A stretch of DNA of 64,000 bases from positions 186,001-250,000 of the forward strand of contig NZ_CP076061.1 of assembly GCF_018729255.1 (NCBI RefSeq), in the 5' to 3' direction. The position numbers and the translations under genes were made by a program. This stretch comes from Cupriavidus sp. EM10. GTDB lineage: Bacteria > Pseudomonadota > Gammaproteobacteria > Burkholderiales > Burkholderiaceae. Below the pieces are notes generated by a model. It worked only from the letters and a program-made list of their open reading frames with translations. It had not been told where the DNA came from and searched no databases. Below are positions 47,030 through 56,628 of the stretch, one piece after another (within the stretch, counting starts at the first letter, position 1; each line of letters begins with the position of its first letter).

Positions 47030-48762
47030 TTACTTGCTGGCCGAGCTCTGCGGATTCAGGTTGGTCAGCCGGCCGCTTTCGGTGCCGGCTGCCGGGTCGA
47101 TGACGGCGTTGACCAGCGTGGGCTTGCCCGAGCGCAGGGCATCGGTCACCGCCGCCTCAAGCTCCGCCGGCGTGGTGACGTTGTGGCCGACGCCGCCGAA
47201 GGCTTCCATCATCTTGTCGTAGCGCGCGCCCTGGACGAACATCGTCACTGCCGGGTCCGAGCCGCCGCTCGGGTTCTTGTCGATGCCCTTGTAGACGCCG
47301 TTGTTGTTGAACACGACCACGCAGATCGGCAGGTTGTAGCGGCAGATCGTCTCCACTTCCATGCCCGAGAAACCGAACGCGCTGTCGCCGCATACCGCCA
47401 GCACCGGCTTGCCGGTTTCCACTGCCGCGGCCACCGCGTAGCCCATGCCCACGCCCATCACGCCCCACGTGCCTACGTCCAGGCGCTTGCGCGGTTCGTA
47501 CATGTCGATCACCGCACGGGCGTAGTCCAGCGTGTTGGCGCCTTCGTTGACGAACGGGATGCCCGGGTTGGCCTTGATGACGTCCTTCAGCACGCGCAGC
47601 GCACCGTGGAAATTCATCGGCGTGGTTTCCTTGGCCAGCGTCTCGGCCATCTTCGCCAGGTTCTTTTCCTTGCGCTCGTCCACCGCGTTCAGCCATTCGG
47701 CTTCCGGCCTGGCGAAGTTGTCGCCAATCTTGCCCAGCAGCGCCGACACGCACGAGCCAATGTCACCCACCACCGGCGCGGCGATGGCAACGTTGCTGTC
47801 CATCTCGGTCGGCGAGATGTCGATCTGGATGAACTGCTTCGGCTTGCCCCACGTCTTGCCCTTGCCGTGCGACAGCAGCCAGTTCAGGCGCGCGCCCACC
47901 AGCATCACCACGTCGGCTTCGGCCAGCACGTACGACCGCGCGGCCGACGCCGACTGCGGGTGCGTATCGGGCAGCAGGCCCTTGGCCATCGACATCGGCA
48001 GGTACGGAATGCCGGTCTTCTCGACCAGCGCGCGGATATCGGCATCGGCGCGCGCGTAGGCGGCCCCCTTGCCCAGCAGGATCAGCGGACGCTTGGCCCC
48101 TTCAGCAGCTCGACGGCGCGGTCGACCGATTCCTGCGCCGGCAGCTGGCGCGGGGCCGGGTCCACGACCTTGATCAGCGACTTGCGGCCCTTCTCGGCTT
48201 CCATCGACTGGGCCAGCAGCTTGGCCGGCAGGTCCAGGTAGACACCGCCCGGGCGGCCCGACACGGCCGCACGGATGGCGCGCGCCACGCCTACGCCGAT
48301 GTCCTCGGCGTGCAGCACGCGGAAGGCGGCCTTGGCATGCGGGCGGGCGATGGCCAGCTGGTCCATCTCTTCGTAGTCGCCCTGCTGCAGGTCGACGATC
48401 TCGCGCTCGCTGGAGCCGCTGATCAGGATCATCGGGAAGCAGTTGGTGGTGGCATTGGCCAGCGCGGTCAGCCCGTTCAGGAAGCCAGGCGCCGACACGG
48501 TCAGGCAAACCCCCGGTTTTTGCGTCAGGAAGCCGGCGATTGCCGCAGCGTTGCCTGCGTTCTGCTCATGGCGGAAGCTGATGACGCGCATGCCGTTGGC
48601 CTGCGCCAGGCGGGCCAGGTCGGTCACGGGGATGCCGGGCAGGCCGTAGATGTTCTCGATGCCGTTCAGCTTGAGGGCGTCGATGACCAGATGAAAACCA
48701 TCGGTTTGTGCCTGATGTTCTTCCACAGCGTGACGCTGCAGTTCATTTCCGACTTCTGCCAT
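47030..48762 (-). CDS. oxc: Oxalyl-CoA decarboxylase (frameshifted)
   Basis: A 577-residue thiamine diphosphate enzyme converting oxalyl-CoA to formyl-CoA and CO2. The N-terminal domain has the Glu that activates ThDP ([17 protein letters not shown]) and [18 protein letters not shown]. The C-terminal domain has the ThDP motif from [14 protein letters not shown] to FNNNGVYKG. One G is missing from a run near 48099 at the end of the first domain; repair joins LLKG to [14 protein letters not shown]. The ATG at 48762 has AAGGAAGG upstream. Confidence 0.95.
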
Positions 48763-48826
48763 GGTGGCTTCCTTCCTTGCAAATTGACCGGGATTGGATT
48801 GTCCGTATTCGATTACGTTGGAATAC

Positions 48827-48846
48827 GGTATGTGATATATCAAAAC
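48827..48846 (+). promoter_or_regulatory. Oxalate-regulon operator motif, site 4 (oxc-frc)
   Basis: GGTATGTGATATATCAAAAC, core TGATATATCA (48833-48842), a perfect palindrome, 71 bp before the oxc ATG. Confidence 0.75.
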
Positions 48847-48975
48847 ACAGCAAGTAAATTCCCACTGTTTCGACGAACTTTCGTCGACGCACTGCAGCAA
48901 TTCGTGAAAATTAGATGCAATTAAGGGGAATTACTTATTCAGGGCGAAGGGCATGCCGACCCCGCCCCCTGCCCT

Positions 48976-49758
48976 CTAGCCGCGCATGTGGTTCACCAGC
49001 GAGCCGATCCCCCGGATCGACACCTCGACCACGGCCCCATCCTTCATCGACCCGACGCCAATCGACGTGCCGACGGCAATCACGTCGCCCGGCATCAGCG
49101 TCATGTCCCGGGACAGCCGGCTGACCTGCTCTTCTGGCGAAAACACGATGTCGGACAGCGGATAGTTCTGGCGCTCGACCCCGTCCAGCCTTGTCACCAC
49201 GCTGGCGCTGCGCCAGTCGAAGCCGGGTACGATGGCCGGGCCGATGCAGCCGAAGGTGTCGGAGCCCTTGGCGCGCGTCCACTGCGGAAAGTTCGGATCG
49301 GCGTTGAGCAGCTCACCCGCCGTGACGTCGTTGACGATGGTGTAGCCGAAGATGTGCGACGCGGCCTCGGTCAGCGGCACGTTCCGGCATTCCCGGCCGA
49401 TGACGATGCCGAGTTCGCCTTCGTAGGCGATCTTCCCCGCGTATCCGCTGGGCCGGACGATGGCGTCGCCGGGGCCGGCCAGCGAACTGGCGGGCTTCAG
49501 CAGGAACAGCGGATGCACGGGCACCGATTTCTCCAGCCGGGCGGCCAGGGCGTGGAAGTTGTTCCACAGCGCCACGATCTTGCCGGGCTGGCACGGCGCC
49601 AGCAGTTCCAGCGACGCGTAACTGTAGGTGTTGCCCGTGGGACGGGGATCGGTGTAGCCGGGGCCATCGAACTCGATGACGCGGTCGGCGTCGCCGTCGT
49701 CAAGACGGCCGTAGGCAGCGTCGCCATCGGGACGGCGGAAGCGAATCCAGGTTTGCAC
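48976..49758 (-). CDS. Fumarylacetoacetate hydrolase family protein
   Basis: A 260-residue FAH-superfamily enzyme. The fold's metal ligands are present in YEGELGIVIGRECR (Glu-x-Glu) and GYTIVNDVTAG (Asp), and PGDVIAVGTSIGVGSM closes the domain. Such proteins hydrolyse acylpyruvates, decarboxylate oxaloacetate or isomerise related diacids. A GTG at 49758 with GGAGG upstream is the start. It follows the second CoA-transferase by 74 bp and is likely co-transcribed, hinting at a C2-C4 oxo-acid substrate. Confidence 0.85.
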   Translation of the reverse strand: MQTWIRFRRPDGDAAYGRLDDGDADRVIEFDGPGYTDPRPTGNTYSYASLELLAPCQPGKIVALWNNFHALAARLEKSVPVHPLFLLKPASSLAGPGDAIVRPSGYAGKIAYEGELGIVIGRECRNVPLTEAASHIFGYTIVNDVTAGELLNADPNFPQWTRAKGSDTFGCIGPAIVPGFDWRSASVVTRLDGVERQNYPLSDIVFSPEEQVSRLSRDMTLMPGDVIAVGTSIGVGSMKDGAVVEVSIRGIGSLVNHMRG

Positions 49759-49832
49759 GGCAGGGCTCCTCCGGCAGGCGCGTCCGTGCGCGCCTGCGCT
49801 CTTGTCCGGGAATCTGATGTGGTTGATCTCGG

Positions 49833-51080
49833 TCAGACCGCGCCTGCCACGCGCAGCGCCGCGATCTGCGCCGGCGAGCGGCCCAGCGATTCGAGGATTT
49901 CGTCGGTGTGCTCGCCCAGCAGCGGCGAGCGCTCGACTTCGACCGGCGAATCGGACATGGTGATCGGCGATCCCAGCTGCACGTACTTGCCGCGCGTCGG
50001 GTGATCCAGCTCCACCAGGTAGCCGCGCTCGTACATCGACTGGTCCTCGATCAGGTCCTTCATCGACAAAATCGGGCCGCACGGCACATCCACCTCGTTC
50101 AACGCGTTCATCACCTCGAACTTGGTGCGGCCCAGCGTCCATTGCTCGATGATGCCGAAGCACGCCGTGAGCTTCTTCAGGCGCGCTTCGGGCGTGGCGA
50201 ATTCCGGATCGGTGATCAGGTCCTCGCGGCGGCACAGGCGCATCAGCGGCTCCCAGCCCTGCGGCTGGATGATGACGTAGACGTAGTCGTTCGGACCACC
50301 CGGCGCACAGCGCAGCGCGGCGCCCGGCTGGCCGCCGCCCGACGCATTGCCGGCGCGCGGCACGTGGTCGTCGAACTGGGAATTGGGGTACTCGCGCAGC
50401 GGGCCGGCACCCAGACGCTGCTGGTCGCGCAGCTTCACGCGGCACAGGTTCAGCACGGCGTCCTGCATGGCCACTTCCACGCGCTGGCCTCGGCCCGAAT
50501 GCTCGCGCTGCAACAGCGCGGCCAGGATGCCCACCACGCAGTGCACGCCGGTGCCCGAATCGCCGATCTGGGCGCCTGTCACGGTGGGCATGCCGGCGGC
50601 CTCGCCGGTCGTCGATGCCGAGCCACCCATGCACTGGGCCACGTTCTCGTAGGCCTTGCAGTCCTGGTACGGGCCGGGGCCGAAGCCCTTGATCGACGCA
50701 TAGATCATGCGCGGATTCAGATCCTGTATATGGTCCCAGTCGAAGCCGGCGCGGGCCAGCACGCCCGGGCCGAAATTCTCGATCAGCACGTCGCTTTGCT
50801 GGATCAGGTCTTCCAGCACCGCCTTGCCTTCTGGCGTCTTCATGTTGAGCGTCAGGCTGCGCTTGTTGCTGTTCAGCATGGTGAAGTACAGGCTGTCGGC
50901 GTTCGGCACGTCGCGCAGCTGGCTGCGCGTGATATCGCCGCGCCCCGGCATCTCGACCTTGATCACGTCCGCGCCCATCCAGGCCATCAACTGCGTGGCC
51001 GATGGGCCGGCCTGCACGTGCGTCATGTCCAGGATGCGAATTCCGTCCAGGGCTTTCCGTTGGGAGTAGGTGTCGGCCAT
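49833..51080 (-). CDS. Class III CoA-transferase, second Frc-like enzyme
   Basis: A 415-residue homologue of the frc product at 45700. The catalytic Asp is at 174 (IGDSGTGVH), and the glycine loop ASGGGQPG and [13 protein letters not shown] core are conserved. It lies in its own unit with a strong operator 47 bp upstream and is followed by the FAH-family gene. It may be a second formyl-CoA transferase or one acting on another CoA donor (compare succinyl-CoA:oxalate transferases). The ATG at 51080 has AGGAG upstream. Confidence 0.9.
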   Translation of the reverse strand: MADTYSQRKALDGIRILDMTHVQAGPSATQLMAWMGADVIKVEMPGRGDITRSQLRDVPNADSLYFTMLNSNKRSLTLNMKTPEGKAVLEDLIQQSDVLIENFGPGVLARAGFDWDHIQDLNPRMIYASIKGFGPGPYQDCKAYENVAQCMGGSASTTGEAAGMPTVTGAQIGDSGTGVHCVVGILAALLQREHSGRGQRVEVAMQDAVLNLCRVKLRDQQRLGAGPLREYPNSQFDDHVPRAGNASGGGQPGAALRCAPGGPNDYVYVIIQPQGWEPLMRLCRREDLITDPEFATPEARLKKLTACFGIIEQWTLGRTKFEVMNALNEVDVPCGPILSMKDLIEDQSMYERGYLVELDHPTRGKYVQLGSPITMSDSPVEVERSPLLGEHTDEILESLGRSPAQIAALRVAGAV

Positions 51081-51115
51081 GCTGCGTCTCCTGATGTGGT
51101 GTTTTGCTTTGTTGA

Positions 51116-51139
51116 CATACAGTATGTGGTATATCACGA
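51116..51139 (+). promoter_or_regulatory. Oxalate-regulon operator motif, site 5 (second frc-like gene)
   Basis: Core TGGTATATCA at 51127-51136 preceded by ACATACAGTATG, itself a near-palindrome. Confidence 0.75.
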
Positions 51140-51231
51140 AGAAGCAAGGGGGTTTAAACCCGAATGCGAGAGGTTTCGATGGCGCGGTGCAGCAAACGTG
51201 ACGCGGGCCTGAGGCTTTGGAAGGCGCAAAG

Positions 51232-51265
51232 AAAAACCCCGACCGGCCGCGAGGCTGTCGGGGTT
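51232..51265 (-). terminator. Terminator after the GntR gene
   Basis: AACCCCGAC and GTCGGGGTT pair around a 13-base loop; on the minus strand five T follow. It separates the regulator gene from the frc-like gene. Confidence 0.8.
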
Positions 51266-51321
51266 CAGGATGAGGCGCGAAAGGCCTGGGGACCTTAGGG
51301 ACCTTAAGGACCCTCGGGACG

Positions 51322-52053
51322 TCAGTCCAGGAAGTCGCAGTTCTTCTCGACGTACTCGGCCAGGTCCAGCGAATGCTGGCGAACCAGCCGCTCGGCCAGT
51401 TCGGTGTCACGTTTCTCCAGCGCCTCGATGATCCGCAGGTGATCGACGATCGAGCGCGCCGCACGGTCGCTCTGCGAGATCGTCATTTTCCGAATCGCTC
51501 GCACATGGACAAAGATGTTCTTGATCTGGTCCATGATGACCTGCGACTTCGACAGTTGCACGATCGCCTGGTGGAACACGATATTGGCGTCGGAGTATTC
51601 CTCGATATGCTCGGCGGGGGTGGAATCGCGGAAGTTGTCGAACATATGCCGCAACTTGCCGATTTCCTCGTCGGTGGCATGTTGCGTGGCCAGGCGCGCG
51701 GCCATGCTTTCCAGCGCGGCCCAGACCTGGATCATCTCCACGATCTCGCGCTTGGTCTTGCGGGTGATATAGATGCCGCGGCGCGGTACCGTGCGCAGGA
51801 AACCTTCCTGCTCCAGCAGCGTCATGGCTTCGCGGATCGGCGTCCGGCTGACGCCCAGCGCTTCGGACAGCACGCGTTCGTCGAGCCGCACTTCCTCGCG
51901 GGACTGATAGATGTCGGCGTCGGCAATGGCCTGGCGCAGCATCGCGTACGCCTGGTCGCGCAGGCTGGCGCCGGCATTGATCGGTTGCAGCGACAGGGAC
52001 AGCCCTTGCGGCGGCACCTGCGGCTGGATTTCGGTTTGGCTTTGGGCAGACAT
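51322..52053 (-). CDS. GntR-family regulator, FadR/FCD subfamily; proposed oxalate regulator
   Basis: A 243-residue regulator. The winged helix covers about residues 28-95 ([53 protein letters not shown]). The C-terminal FCD domain includes [14 protein letters not shown], the metal-type Asp/His ([11 protein letters not shown]) and later [15 protein letters not shown] domains usually bind metal-chelated carboxylates, fitting oxalate or an oxalate metabolite. It lies among the oxalate genes and has a motif copy in its own upstream region. It is the best candidate to bind the seven TGRTATAYCA sites. Confidence 0.88.
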   Translation of the reverse strand: MSAQSQTEIQPQVPPQGLSLSLQPINAGASLRDQAYAMLRQAIADADIYQSREEVRLDERVLSEALGVSRTPIREAMTLLEQEGFLRTVPRRGIYITRKTKREIVEMIQVWAALESMAARLATQHATDEEIGKLRHMFDNFRDSTPAEHIEEYSDANIVFHQAIVQLSKSQVIMDQIKNIFVHVRAIRKMTISQSDRAARSIVDHLRIIEALEKRDTELAERLVRQHSLDLAEYVEKNCDFLD

Positions 52054-52216
52054 GAATGCACTCGTCAGTGGCCGGTGCCCCGCACGCCGGTCTGGCGTAC
52101 GGTGGCACCCGTCCCGTGAACGTCATGGCGTCAGTTTGGCATGACGCCATGCGTTGCGCTCATCAATCTGGCGCACTGCGCACCACATCGAATCGCAAGG
52201 GACGAGTCCGGCCTTT

Positions 52217-52236
52217 CGTATATGGTATATCACATT
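52217..52236 (+). promoter_or_regulatory. Oxalate-regulon operator motif, site 6 (gntR autoregulation)
   Basis: TCGTATATGGTATATCACAT, core TGGTATATCA at 52223-52232, between the PanE-like stop and the regulator start, 170 bp before the ATG. Confidence 0.65.
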
Positions 52237-52295
52237 GACGGCACTGCCGAAGGTCATTGCCCTTGGCGGAACGCGCGGGTCGGCGGCCTCGGGCG

Positions 52296-53320
52296 TCAGG
52301 CTGCCTTGGCCACCTTTACCGGCGCGGCGGGCGCCGCATTGGCGGCCAGCGTTGCCTGCGCCATGCGGTCACGCTGCTTGATCAGGCCCAGCACCGCATC
52401 GATCATCGGCGTGGGCTGGGCGATCATGCGGCCCATCTCCTGGACCACCGTCAGCAATGGGTCGATTTCCATTGCCCTGCCCGCTTCCAGATCCTGCAGC
52501 ATCGACGTCTTGTGCGCGCCCACCGCGCCTGCCCCATCGATCCGCCGCTCCACATCCACCCGGAAGTGCACGCCAAAGCGCTCGGCGATGTCCTTCGCTT
52601 CAAGCATCATCTGCTTCGACAGCGCCCGCGTGGCGGGGTCGGACGTGATGATGTCCAGCGTGCCGTGCGTCAGCGCGCTGATCGGGTTGAAGCAGAGATT
52701 GCCCCACAGCTTGAGCCAGATCTCGTCGCGGATGTTGTCGCGCACCGGAGCGTCGAGGTCTGCCTTGGCCATCATCTCGGACAGGTGCGTCACGCGGTCC
52801 GAACGCGTGCCATCGGGTTCGCCAATCGGAAACTTCTTACCATAGACGTGCTTGATGACGCCCGGCGCCACGATCTCGGCCGCCGGATACAGCACGCAGC
52901 CGATGGCGCGCTCCGGCCCCAGGCCCTGCCACTGCTTGCCGCCGGGGTCTACGCTTTCCAGCGTCCGCCCGGCGAATTCGCCGCCGTGCTTGTGGAAGTA
53001 CCAGTACGGAATACCGTTGACGCCCGTTACCACGGCAGTTTCCGGCCCCAAAAGCGGCTGCATCAGATCGACCACCCCCGGCACCTGGTGGGCCTTCAAC
53101 GTGATGAAAACGTAATCCTGCGGCCCCAGTTCGCGCGGATCGCTGCTGCATCGGACCTTGGCCACGCGCTCTTCGCCTTCGATCTGCAAGCGCACGCCGT
53201 TGGCCTGCATGGCCGCCAGGTGCGGCCCCCGGGCAATAAAGCTGACGTCGGCGCCCGCCAGCGCCAACTGGGCGCCCATGTAGCCGCCAATGGCCCCGCT
53301 CCGTAGATACAGATCTTCAT
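52296..53320 (-). CDS. 2-dehydropantoate 2-reductase (PanE/ApbA) family protein (frameshifted)
   Basis: A 341-residue ketopantoate-reductase-like enzyme. The NADP site should read GAGAIGGYMGAQLALAGADV at the N-terminus; one G is missing near 53298, so the written frame changes after YGAG. Further family signatures are TLKAHQVPGVV, WLKLWGNLCFNPISALT (catalytic Lys) and GAHKTSMLQDLEAGR. Its regulon membership suggests a 2-oxo acid related to oxalate metabolism rather than pantothenate synthesis. ATG at 53320. Confidence 0.85.
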
Positions 53321-53369
53321 CGGTTGTCTCCTGATGTGGTGATAGTGGTAATAGTGAGGCGGAAAATTC

Positions 53370-53388
53370 CTGGTATATCACATACTAT
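53370..53388. promoter_or_regulatory. Oxalate-regulon operator motif, site 7 (PanE-like gene)
   Basis: TGGTATATCACATACTATA, core TGGTATATCA at 53371-53380, 51 bp before the ATG of the minus-strand gene. It is in the opposite orientation to the other sites and could also affect the divergent terC gene. Confidence 0.7.
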
Positions 53389-53567
53389 ATTTCACAATCG
53401 CCGTTCGACAACCTCGTTCTTACACTCATGGGGTGCGACGCACGCTGTACCTGTTTCGCCGCACGCGGGGTGTGTACTACCATGTCTACCGTTGTCCGCT
53501 TGCGGGCCGCCGCTCGCCTTCGGCCCCTTGCCGCCCGCTTCCACCGTCTCGGAGACCTGGAGTCCGC

Positions 53568-54323
53568 ATGGAATCATTGTTCGAACTGGCACGCGACCCG
53601 TCCGCCTGGGCCGCCCTGGCCACCCTGGTTGCCATGGAAATCGTGCTGGGCATCGACAACCTGATCTTCATTTCCATCCTGACCAACAAGCTGCCCGCAG
53701 AGAACCGGGAGAAGGCGCGCCGCATCGGTATCGGCCTGGCGTTGATCCTGCGGCTGGGGCTGCTGGCCACCATCGCCGTCATCGTGGCGCTGACCGAGCC
53801 TGTGTTCACGATCCTGGGCAAGGGCATTTCCTGGCGGGACATCATCCTGATCGCCGGCGGCGCCTTCCTGGTCTGGAAGGCCACGCGCGAAATCCACCAC
53901 CACGTGGCCCCGGAAGCCGAGCATGACGACGAATCGGCCGTCGCCCGCGCCGTGCCCGGCTTTGCCGCGGCCATCGGTCAGATACTGGTGCTGGACCTGG
54001 TGTTCTCGATCGACAGCATCATTACCGCCGTGGGCATGACGGATCACGTGCCGATCATGTTCGTGGCCGTGATCGCCGCCGTGACCGTGATGCTGGTGGC
54101 GGCCACGCCGCTAGCCAACTTCATCAACCGCAACCCCACCATCGTCATGCTGGCGCTGGCCTTCCTGATCATGATCGGCATGACGCTGATTGCCGACGGG
54201 CTGGGCCACCATGTGCCCAAAGGCTATATCTATACGGCGATGGCGTTCTCGACGGCCGTGGAGGGGCTGAACATGCTCGCGCGGCGGCGTCGTGCCAGGG
54301 CGCGGGGGAAGGTTGCCGACTGA
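53568..54323 (+). CDS. TerC-family integral membrane protein
   Basis: A 251-residue protein with about seven helices. The TerC signatures [20 protein letters not shown] and [20 protein letters not shown] carry the paired Asp residues of the presumed metal site. Members export manganese or are tied to tellurite resistance. The ATG at 53568 follows GGAG. I looked for a manganese (yybP-ykoY) riboswitch in the 180-bp leader and could not support one. Confidence 0.9.
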   Translation: MESLFELARDPSAWAALATLVAMEIVLGIDNLIFISILTNKLPAENREKARRIGIGLALILRLGLLATIAVIVALTEPVFTILGKGISWRDIILIAGGAFLVWKATREIHHHVAPEAEHDDESAVARAVPGFAAAIGQILVLDLVFSIDSIITAVGMTDHVPIMFVAVIAAVTVMLVAATPLANFINRNPTIVMLALAFLIMIGMTLIADGLGHHVPKGYIYTAMAFSTAVEGLNMLARRRRARARGKVAD

Positions 54324-54487
54324 GGCCGACCGCTTCCATTCGTAGAAATGCGATGTGAAGGCGCCGGCATCGGCGCAGCCCTGCCAAGTTAGAATGGCCG
54401 CCAACGCGGCAGCCGGGCCCGGAACGGCCAGCTGCCGCTTCGCCCTTCAACATTCCCCATTCCCTTGTCGCACGGACCATTGCCAGC

Positions 54488-55804
54488 ATGTCGACCTCGC
54501 AGATGAGTTTTGAAGAGGCCATCCGGACCGCCGGTGTCGGAAAATTCCAATATCGGCTCTTCGTGATCTTCGGGCTGGTGTGGATGGCCGATGCGATGCA
54601 GGTGCTGTCGATCGGCTTCAGCGCCCCCTCCATCGCCAGCACCTTCGGCGTGCCCGTGCCGCAGGCCTTGCAGACCGGCACCACGTTCTTTATCGGCATG
54701 CTGGTGGGAGCGTTCTGCTTCGGGCGCGTCGCCGACCGCATCGGCCGGCGCCCGGCGCTGATGCTGGCCGTGGTCATCGATGCCGCGTGCGGCGTGGCCT
54801 CGGCGTTCGCCCCGAGCCTGGGCTGGCTGATGGTGTTGCGCTTCCTGACCGGTATCGGCGTGGGCGGCACGCTGCCGGTGGACTACACGATGCTGGCCGA
54901 ATTCCTGCCGCGTGACCGTCGCGGCCGCTGGCTGGTGTTGCTGGAATCGTTCTGGGCGCTCGGCACGATCTGCCTGGCCCTGCTGGCGCTGGCCGCCGCC
55001 ACCCATGGCGACGACGCCTGGCGCATCATCTTCTTCGTGACCGGCATCCCTGCGCTGGTGGGTGTGATCCCGCGCATGTACGTGCCGGAGTCGCCGCTGT
55101 TCCTGAACCGCAACGGCAAGTCCGAGCAGGCGCGCCAGGTGCTGGAGCGAGTGGCCCAGACCAATGGCCGGCAGGTCACCATTCCCGTGTTGCAGTCGGA
55201 GCGCACCGAGCGGCAGTCGGTCTTCACGCTGTTCACGGACACCTTCCGGCGCCGCACCGTGGCGCTGTTCGCCGCATGGCTGCTGATCTCGGTGGCCTAC
55301 TACGCGGTGTTCGTCTACCTGCCGATCCGCCTGAGCGGTGCCGGCTTTGCCTTCATGCGCGGGCAGGCCTTCCTGGTGGTCCTGGCGCTGGTGCAGTTGC
55401 CCGGCTATGCCCTGGCCGCCTATGGCGTGGAACGCTGGGGCCGCAAGCCGACGCTGATCGGATTCCTGCTGCTCAGCGCCGTGGGCTGCATGCTGTACAG
55501 CCTGGGCACGGCACCCGTGGTGGTGGTGGGCTCGACACTGCTGATGAGCTTCGCGCTGCTCGGCACGTGGGGCGCGCTGTATGCCTTCACGCCCGAGGTC
55601 TACCCCACCAACCTGCGCGCCACCGGCATGGGCACGGCCGGCGCCGTGGCCCGTTTTGGCGGGCTGTTCGCGCCGTCCGTGATCGCGCCGGTCATGTCCA
55701 CGCACTTCACGCTGGCCCTGGCGATGATCTCCGCCATGCTCGCCACGGCGGCGCTGGCGGTCAGTGCCGTCAACGTCGAATCGAGGAACCGCGCGCTCGA
55801 TTGA
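54488..55804 (+). CDS. MFS transporter (SV2/NiaP-like or aromatic acid type)
   Basis: A 438-residue twelve-helix transporter. The A motif GRVADRIGRRPALM lies between helices 2 and 3, the RFLTGIGVGGTLPVDYTMLA motif in helix 4, and PESPLFLNRNGK at the central loop. TPEVYPTNLRATGMG before helix 11 is typical of the sugar-porter/NiaP branch. The substrate may be a carboxylic acid such as nicotinate or an aromatic acid. Stand-alone gene. Confidence 0.85.
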   Translation: MSTSQMSFEEAIRTAGVGKFQYRLFVIFGLVWMADAMQVLSIGFSAPSIASTFGVPVPQALQTGTTFFIGMLVGAFCFGRVADRIGRRPALMLAVVIDAACGVASAFAPSLGWLMVLRFLTGIGVGGTLPVDYTMLAEFLPRDRRGRWLVLLESFWALGTICLALLALAAATHGDDAWRIIFFVTGIPALVGVIPRMYVPESPLFLNRNGKSEQARQVLERVAQTNGRQVTIPVLQSERTERQSVFTLFTDTFRRRTVALFAAWLLISVAYYAVFVYLPIRLSGAGFAFMRGQAFLVVLALVQLPGYALAAYGVERWGRKPTLIGFLLLSAVGCMLYSLGTAPVVVVGSTLLMSFALLGTWGALYAFTPEVYPTNLRATGMGTAGAVARFGGLFAPSVIAPVMSTHFTLALAMISAMLATAALAVSAVNVESRNRALD

Positions 55805-55835
55805 ACGGTGCGCGGCGCCGTTGCAGGGCGCGGGT

Positions 55836-56413
55836 CTAGGCTGGAACCGGCGCGTGTGCCGTTTCGCGCAGCAGCGCGGTGTCGTAGCCCAGTGCCGCCA
55901 CGCGGGCGATCAGCGACGTCGCCAGCGCGCGCGGCGGCCGGGCTTCGCGTGTCAGGATCCACAGAAAGCGGCCTGACGGCTCGCCGACGATCGACCATGT
56001 GTAGTCGTCGGCGTGGTCCAGCACCCAGTAATCGCCAAAGAAGAACGGGCCGAAGAAAGACACTTCGAGCTTGGCGCCCGCGCTGCCGGGCACGATGCGG
56101 GCGCGGCCTTCCGACGTGCGTGCCTCGCCGTCCGCGCAGCCTTCGTGGCAGGTGTTGCGCACCGAGACCAGTCCATCGTCGCGCAGCGCGTATTCGGCGG
56201 TCACGCCTTCGCAGCCACGCTCGAAGCCGTTTCGTAGCGCGCGAACTCGTACCATTTGCCAAGGTAGCGATCCAGGTCGACGGGCTTGGCCGGCTCCGGC
56301 ACGGCCGCATTGCCGCGTCTGCCGCCCGAGAACTTGCTGTAGGCCTTGGCTGCCAGTGCGGCGCCCGCCAGGGCGATACCTGCCGCGGCGAGCGGCGCGA
56401 GGGAACGTTTCAC
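55836..56413 (-). CDS. Bacterial lipocalin, Blc-like (frameshifted)
   Basis: A lipocalin of about 192 residues. The N-terminal hydrophobic segment (LAPLAAAGIALAGAALAAKA) has no lipobox Cys, unlike E. coli Blc. The GxW motif DLDRYLGKWYEFARYE and late WILTREARPP are present. One A is missing near 56229; repair gives RYENGFERGCEGVTAEYAL. A GTG at 56413 preceded by AGGAGG is the start. Lipocalins bind lipids or fatty acids in the envelope. Confidence 0.82.
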
Positions 56414-56628
56414 GGGGCACCTCCTGGGTGTGGACCAGCCGATTGTGAAACGCCCCCGCCGCGCCTCGGAATCGGTCAGGCGCCGACGCACGGTGTCGGA
56501 CGATGCCGACGCGGTGCGCCGGGCCCGGCCCACGTGGATCATCCGCCCCAACGACAATCCGCCGCCACTCGACTATCCTTAGGCCCGACACCGATACACG
56601 GGCCCAGCCCCGGCACCCCACACCAGTC

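Noticed and set aside
53392..53567. Possible manganese (yybP-ykoY) riboswitch before terC
   Set aside because: The conserved loop sequences of that riboswitch class could not be found in the leader; only generic GC-rich hairpins are present.
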